A stretch of 37,500 bases of DNA, from the NCBI RefSeq assembly GCF_000499385.1, contig NW_013653198.1, positions 1 through 37,500 on the forward strand, given 5' to 3'. How positions within the stretch are numbered: the stretch's first letter is position 1; every line of letters begins with the position of its first letter. A program made the position numbers and the translations under genes. Source of the stretch: Eimeria necatrix. Taxonomy: Eukaryota; Apicomplexa; Conoidasida; Eucoccidiorida; Eimeriidae. Below the pieces are notes generated by a model. The model was given only the letters and a program-made list of their open reading frames with translations. It was not told the origin of the DNA and searched no databases. Below are positions 32,636 to 37,500 of the stretch, piece after piece.

Positions 32636-33410
32636 TCACCACAGCGCTTTGACCTGCGCAGGCCGCTGCAGCGCCTCTTTACTTAACCCTGGGGGCCCCC
32701 CTGTCTGGCTCTGTTCCCCAGCAGCTCCAGTACCCTCTGGGGGCCCCCCGGGGGGCCCCCCACTTGGGGGCTGGGCAGGGGCCCCTTGCTGCCCCACAGC
32801 CCACTGCGCAGCTCCAGGGGGGGGCCCCCCCCCCTGGGGGCCCCCCGCGCAGTTTGCTGCTGCTGCTGCAGCTTGGGGAACAACAGCAGGGCTTGGGGGG
32901 CCCCCATAAAGGGCCCCACAAACTTGCAAGGGTGCCGGGGCATAGCAGCAGCTGCTGGGGGCCCCCGGGGCCCCCGGGGCCATGGGGGCCCCCGGGGCCA
33001 TGGGGGCCCCCGGGGCCCCCAGGGCCCCCAGGGCCCCCGGGGCCATGGGGGCCCCCGGGGCCCCAGGGGCCCCCAGGACCATGGGGCCCCCGGGGGCCCC
33101 TGGAGCTGCTGCTTGTACATTCCATATACCTCCTGAAGGGACAAGAAGTGCAGCAGGGGGCCCAGGGGGGGCCCCCATGGGGGCCCCCCCTGGAGGGTAG
33201 CTGAAGTGCCAGGGCCCATTTGGGGGCCCCTGAGGGGCCCCCCCATAAGAGAAAGAGGGTACTGCTGCAGCTGCTGCAGCTTGCGGGAGGCTGGCCACAA
33301 TATAGGTTGGGGGCCCCTGGCAAGCTGGGGGCCCCTGGTAAGGGGGGGGGCCCCCCTGGGGGCCTGGGGGGCCCCCCTGGAGGGCGTGTGGGGCGTGGTG
33401 GGCGTGTGGG

Positions 33411-33455
<45 letters not shown>

Positions 33456-33790
33456 CTGCTGCAGGCGTGGGGCAGGTGGGCGTGGGGGAGTTGGGCGCAG
33501 CTTGCTGCTGCTGCTGCTGCTGCGGCTTGCTGCTGCTGCTGCTGCTGCGAGCAGCAGCAAGAAGCCCCCGAAGGCCCGCAGCAGCAGGGGGGGCCCCCAA
33601 GAATCTTTAAGGGCCTCTTTTGCAAAAACTCCGGCAGCACAGCCCGCAGCAAAGAAGACACTGTGGGGAGTTGGTAGTGTCGGGTGTATCTACAGCCCCG
33701 CGGCTGGCCCTCGGGGTGTACGTACACCCGGCTGTGGCCCGGCCCCACAATTCCCAGCTGCCCGCTGCCCCCCACGGCCACGTACCGCGG

Positions 33791-33838
<48 letters not shown>

Positions 33839-34060
33839 CCGCCGCAGCCGGGCGCACCGCCGGGGGTCCAGGGGGTCTGCGCAGCAGCAGCGCAGCAGCA
33901 GCAGCAGCGCAGCAACGGTGCAGCAGCAGAAAGGCAGCAGAAAGGCAGCAGAGCAGCAGCAGCTCTGAGTCAGCGACTTGTGGGGTGTACGTACACCCCA
34001 ACGGGGCCTCTCGTCGGGGTGTCTCACCTAGATCGCTGTCTTCATATTCATCAGTTCCTC

Positions 34061-34099
<39 letters not shown>

Positions 34100-34595
34100 T
34101 GAAGTTCAGCTTCACGTCAAGCGCTGCGGGGACGGGTGGCTGCTGCTGCTGCTGCTGCTGCTGCCCGTGGTGGTGGTGGTGGCAGTGGTGCTGCTGCTGC
34201 TGCTGCTGCTGCTGCGGGGCAGCAGCGCAGCAGCTGTGGGGCACAACTAAAGCAGCAGGCGGGACACAGGGGCCCCCAACTCCCTGGTACCCAGCAGCAA
34301 GTGGGGGGGCCCCCCAGGGGGCCCCCCAGGGGGCCCCCCAGCTTAATGTGCTGCTTGGAGGTGCTGCTGCTGCCACTAAAAGGCCCCCGCCGTGGCAGCA
34401 GCAGCTGCTGCTGAGCCCCCATATGGGACAGGGGGGCCCCCCGGGGGCCCCAGGGGCCCCAGGGGCCCCGGGGGCCCCGGGGGCCCCGGGGGCCCCCGTG
34501 ACAAAAAGGTTTTGCAGCATTGAGGAATAGGGGTCCGTCTGGGGGGCCCCTGGGTCTGCTGCAGCAGGGTTCGTGTTGTCCTCGGGGGCCCCCTT

Positions 34596-34640
<45 letters not shown>

Positions 34641-35513
34641 GGGTTTATCTGTTTTGGATTCTAAGAAGTCAGGGGGGCCCCCTTCTTGCCTTTTTTCCCA
34701 AGTGCTGCTTAAAAGGGAAGAAGTGGCTGGGGGGGGCCCCCCTGCCAGGGGCCCCAGGGGCCCCCCGCTGGGTTTTTGGAGCAGGGGGGCCCCCTTGGGG
34801 GCCCCAGGGTACTCCTCTCTTGCAGCTGTTTCCCCCAACTCCGGGGGGCCCCCAAAAGGGTCCTGGGGGCCCCAAATGTCTCTCGGAGAAGGGGGGCCCC
34901 CCCTGGGGCTGCTGGCAGTAGGGGTTGCAGGGGGGCCCCCCTGGGGCCCCTCGAGGGCCTCGCTGGGGGCTGGGGAGTCCCCCAAAAAGACCCTTTGCTG
35001 CATTTCTGAAGAAGAATTAAAGCCTTTGGGGGCCCCCTTGGAAGCATTTAAGTTCCTTTTGAGCATATCTAGAAGCCGCACAGACCCTGGTGGGGGCCCC
35101 GGGGGTTGGGGGGCCCCCGTGTCCGGGGGGGCCCCCGGAGAGACCCGCCCCGCGGCCAGGGGCCCCTTCTTAGGCGGGGGGGGCCCCCGAGCCGGGGGGG
35201 CCCCCTTGGGGCCCTTTGGGGGCCCCGGCGGGGCCCCCTTGGGGCCCTTTGGGGGCCCCTGGGGGGGGGCCCCCGGCGGCGGAGGCCGGGGAGAGGCCGC
35301 GGGGGATATTAAAGGGGTAATAGGGTTTGAGACGGGCTCGTCCAGGGGGCCCCCTTTGGGTACTGGGGGGCCCCCCGAGGGTACCTTGGGCTTGGGGGCC
35401 CCCAAGAATGCCTGGGGAGGCTTCTTGGGGGGGGGCCCCACTGGCTTCAGCAGCGGCGGCAGCTTTTTGCTGCCAAGCTTGGGGCCCTTCGAGGGCGGCG
35501 CCAGAGTCGCCAT
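32636..35513 (-). CDS. Gly/Ala/Pro-rich low-complexity protein, unrecognised
   Basis: Exon A starts at ATG 35513 (CCCCATGG) and ends CTAG/GTGAGA at 34028 (phase 1). Exon B starts after GCTGCTGCTGCGCAG at 33876; the join gives [20 protein letters not shown] in phase. Exon B ends CGG/GTGTAC at 33728, where a palindrome forms the donor. Downstream the same frame (to TGA at 32636) encodes [30 protein letters not shown] and GAP/MAPGAP repeats; the third boundary is unresolved and CAG/GTCAAA near 32650 could splice further. Exon A begins basic and Pro-rich ([20 protein letters not shown]), then GAP/GPP repeats, a short helix ([13 protein letters not shown]), poly-Ala, poly-Gln and His-rich parts. 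Disordered; function unknown. In-frame Met 35513 is preferred to the upstream TTG at 35531. Confidence 0.55.
33715..33728. repeat. GGTGTACGTACACC palindrome at an exon donor
   Basis: Perfect copy. On the minus strand it provides the GTGTAC donor after exon B of the Gly/Ala/Pro-rich gene. A degenerate copy, GGTGTATCTACAG, lies 32 bp further on at 33683. Confidence 0.8.
33984..33997. repeat. GGTGTACGTACACC palindrome inside an intron
   Basis: Perfect copy extended to GGGGTGTACGTACACCCC, in the first intron (34027-33877, minus) of the Gly/Ala/Pro-rich gene, 30 bases after the donor. Confidence 0.8.
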
Positions 35514-35532
35514 GGGGCCTTCAGAAAGCAAC

Positions 35533-35533
35533 T

Positions 35534-35574
<41 letters not shown>
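35533..35574. repeat. CAG run upstream of the Gly/Ala/Pro-rich gene start
   Basis: About 14 CAG units on the plus strand, 20 bp upstream of the proposed minus-strand ATG. It could be 5' UTR or mark a spliced 5' exon, since it ends CTGCAG before the coding frame. Confidence 0.9.
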
Positions 35575-35577
<3 letters not shown>

Positions 35578-35660
35578 GGAAGGGGGTGTTCAAGAGGAAA
35601 GAAAGAAGAGTAATAGCGAAGTGAACTGGCGCAGGAAGGATCTGCTGCAGTGGGTCTTGG

Positions 35661-35674
35661 AGTGTCTGTACACC
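35661..35674. repeat. AGTGTCTGTACACC, degenerate palindrome copy
   Basis: On the minus strand it reads CTCAGGTGTACAGACACT, again with CAG/GTGTAC at its 5' edge, 150 bp upstream of the Gly/Ala/Pro-rich gene start; it could be the donor of a 5' UTR intron. Confidence 0.6.
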
Positions 35675-35679
35675 TGAGA

Positions 35680-36036
35680 TAATTGCTTACTTGAAGTGCT
35701 TTCCTTCAACGCCCTGTTTGCGGTGAAGACCACTCTGGGGTTTGAACATGAGAGTTGCTGCTGCTGCAGAAGGAAGCAGAAGAAGAAATAAAGGCTAATA
35801 AGAAGCTCCATTTAATATAATTTGCATTTAGAAAAAGAAAAGACTTATTTCAACCCAACTTCTCGCATTTTCCCCCACCTTTTCAACGAAGAAGTGCTTC
35901 CGCGCGCTTCCGACTATCGACCATCTTCTGCGTCGCCACTGTTGCGTCTTTTCGGCTAATTTGACTTTCTTTGAAGAATAAAAAAAGAAAATAATTAAAT
36001 TCATGCATTAAATCGATTATTATTTGCCCACTGAGT
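35680..36036. other. Spacer between the Gly/Ala/Pro-rich gene and plus-strand exon-like pieces
   Basis: No repeat array and no convincing exon. If the flanking genes are real they are divergent and share this as promoter region. Confidence 0.4.
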
Positions 36037-36039
36037 TTG

Positions 36040-36640
36040 TCTCAGCCGCTGGAGAGTTGCGCCGCCGTTTCGGCGGTGTCCACTGGAAAGCTGCCGGCAG
36101 CCCGCGAAAAGGCTTTTGACTTCGTCGAAATTCGAGTGCGAATTTCTTTCCTTTTTAAATTATTTATTCTTTTCGAATTATTTATTCTTTTTAGAGTAGA
36201 AGAGCAAAGGGAGCGCCGGAGGCTGCGGGAGGCTCGAGACTGGCGCCGCCGTCGAGACCAGCGGCCCGGGGTGATCTCCGCGAAAACTGCGAGTTGCGCA
36301 AAAACAAAAAGCTTGAGAGTTAATTCGCTTTTTATAAAATTCAATTTCAATTTTTTACCGCCGCTTTCCGCTTTTATTCCGCGAAATTCGGCGGAAGTGC
36401 CGCAGCAGCAGCCGGTGGCGCCACGGACGACAGACAGTGGCTTGTTGGCGCTGCAGCGGCGAATCCTCGCGAACAAACGCCAAATGCAATTAAATTCATT
36501 AAATTAAAACAAAGAAATTCATTTCCCGCTAAATTTGATCTCTTTTTTGCGAGGTTTCGCGTGGCTTTCCTCGGATTGGCGGAGCTGTTCAGAAACATGC
36601 ACTTGGCGCAGCTGCAACTCGGGTGCAGCCGAGCCCAAAA
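36040..36640 (+). CDS. Exon-like pieces of an unrecognised plus-strand gene
   Basis: Short GC-rich coding-like islands lie in AT-rich DNA: about 36043-36150 (GKLPAAREKAFDFVEIR, ending CGA/GTGCGA), 36197-36270 after TTATTCTTTTTAG (RERRRLREARDWRRRRDQRP), 36395-36490 (PQQQPVAPRTTDSGLLALQR then RILANKRQ) and 36550-36620 (FRVAFLGLAELFRNMHLAQL). The islands are basic and helical. Junctions could not be placed in phase throughout, and start and stop are unknown. CAG reads as Gln on this strand, which favours plus over the long minus-strand frame. Confidence 0.35.
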
Positions 36641-36675
36641 CTTGAAATGTTTGCAAAAAAACGAAACCTTTTCGA

Positions 36676-36741
36676 AGTATAACTTTTAATTCACAAAAGA
36701 AATGAAAATTTATAACTTTTAATTCATAAAAGAAATGAAAA
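36676..36741. repeat. 33-bp tandem repeat, two copies
   Basis: TATAACTTTTAATTCAYAAA followed by AGAAATGAAAATT occurs twice back to back, downstream of the plus-strand exon-like pieces. Confidence 0.8.
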
Positions 36742-36879
36742 TTTCTTCTTTGGTGGCTCTTTTTATGTTCTCAAACGCTCGAAAAGTGGAAATTTGCAAA
36801 AATTGCGAAACAGGAATTTTCACGTTTCCGACACTTGAACTGAACTGCAGCAAAACCCAACAGACTTTGCTGCCTATTT

Positions 36880-37150
36880 TATTCTCATTTAATAAACATT
36901 TAAGAAAATAAAACAATAAAACTTTTATTCCATTCAATAAACATTTAAGAAAACAAAGCAATAAAACTTTTATTCCATTTAATAAACATTTAAGAGAATA
37001 GAACAATAAGACTTTTATTCCATTTAATAAACATTTAAGAGAATAAAACAATAAAACTTTTATTCCATTTAATAAACATTTAAGGAAATAAAAGAATAAA
37101 ACTTTTTATTCTCATTTAATATGCATTTAAGCAAATAAAATAATCAAACT
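36880..37150. repeat. 45-bp tandem array, about six copies
   Basis: The core AATAAACATTTAAG starts at 36891, 36936, 36981, 37026 and 37071 (exact 45-bp period), with a diverged copy at 37118. The minus strand stays open across it and reads a 15-residue unit (KCLLNGIKVLLFYSL), but the AT-richness and lack of an ATG argue against coding. Confidence 0.9.
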
Positions 37151-37190
37151 TTCTTCAACCTGAAGTCTCAAAGTGAAACTTGTGAAAGCC

Positions 37191-37330
37191 CGCTAGCCAC
37201 AGCTAGCCAGCTAGCCACGGCCAGCCAGTCAGCCACAGCTAGCTAGCCAGCTAGCCACGGCCAGCCAGCCAGCCACAGCTAGCTAGCTAGCCAACTACAG
37301 CTAGCTGGATGCAGCTAGCTAGCGCTAGCT
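37191..37330. repeat. TAGC/CAGC array, block 4
   Basis: A mixed array of GCTAGCTAGC and GCCAGCCAGC with a 34-40 bp higher-order repeat (AGCTAGCCAGCTAGCCACGG). It closes the window on the right; 37331-37500 is AT-rich and I see nothing in it. Confidence 0.9.
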
Positions 37331-37500
37331 GCTGCTGTTCTGACTGAACTAATTAATTCTAATTTGTTTTTAAATGCCCTTTTTGGCAGCTTAGATATTT
37401 CTTAATTCATAATTTGCTTCCCAACTGTTTCTGCTTTGGTTTCGATTCAATGAGTCCATTTCTCCTTGCTGTTATTAAACCTTATTGAATCTTCTGCTGC

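Larger units (their letters stand above)
32688..35445. repeat. GGGGCCCC-palindrome-rich region
   Basis: Dozens of runs of four to seven G followed by four to six C (GGGGGCCCCC and variants) are spread over 2.7 kb, densest at 32950-33090, 34290-34500 and 35090-35270. Each is self-complementary and encodes GA, AP, GP or PG on either strand. They sit mainly in the two larger exons of the Gly/Ala/Pro-rich gene. Confidence 0.9.

Noticed and set aside
33220..34530. Plus-strand 436-codon frame
   Set aside because: GGGGCCCC and CTG repeats are stop-free on both strands; the minus-strand exons have consistent donors and acceptors.

Overview
The window looks like nuclear DNA of a coccidian apicomplexan, most likely an Eimeria species. 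Three things point there: very dense CAG/CTG trinucleotide runs that encode long Ala, Gln and Ser stretches, small exons with short GT-AG introns in every conserved gene, and no bacterial operon or ribosome-binding-site architecture. The species is not decidable by eye.

Layout. 1-4,200: CAG-rich DNA with a possible Gln-rich terminal exon on the minus strand (225-491), then a minus-strand gene (4155-1268) for a secreted or membrane protein: signal peptide, long Gln/Ala-rich region, and five glycine-rich membrane segments. 4,300-7,800: repeat-poor and mostly gene-free, with a few minus-strand exon-like pieces of an unrecognised gene (5282-5874). 7,837-21,610: one 35-exon plus-strand gene, a full-length ABCA-type ABC transporter of about 2,254 residues; the exons were joined by hand and reading phase holds throughout. 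23,123-24,970: a four-exon plus-strand EF-hand (centrin/calmodulin-like) gene. 25,300-26,530: TAGC-repeat blocks, a TA microsatellite and CAG runs. 26,559-30,896: minus-strand gene for a giant low-complexity protein. 31,000-32,330: AT-rich spacer with a 313-bp foldback, a 73-bp tandem duplication, a 58-bp hairpin and another TAGC block. 32,636-35,513: minus-strand gene for a Gly/Ala/Pro-rich protein full of GGGGCCCC palindromes. 36,040-37,500: exon-like plus-strand pieces, a 45-bp tandem array and a TAGC-like block.

The alternation of a repeat-poor middle with intact conserved genes and repeat-choked flanks matches the segmental organisation known for Eimeria chromosomes. No shared pathway is evident between the genes. 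The two recognised products are a lipid-type ABC transporter and a calcium-binding protein.

The least explained signal is a dispersed inverted repeat, GGTGT-N4-ACACC (often GGTGTACGTACACC). It recurs about a dozen times, repeatedly on or just inside predicted 5' splice sites of the repeat-rich genes, and is absent from the introns of the long ABCA gene. Two well-supported GC-AG introns and a nine-cysteine cluster in the second ATPase domain of the transporter are further points of interest.
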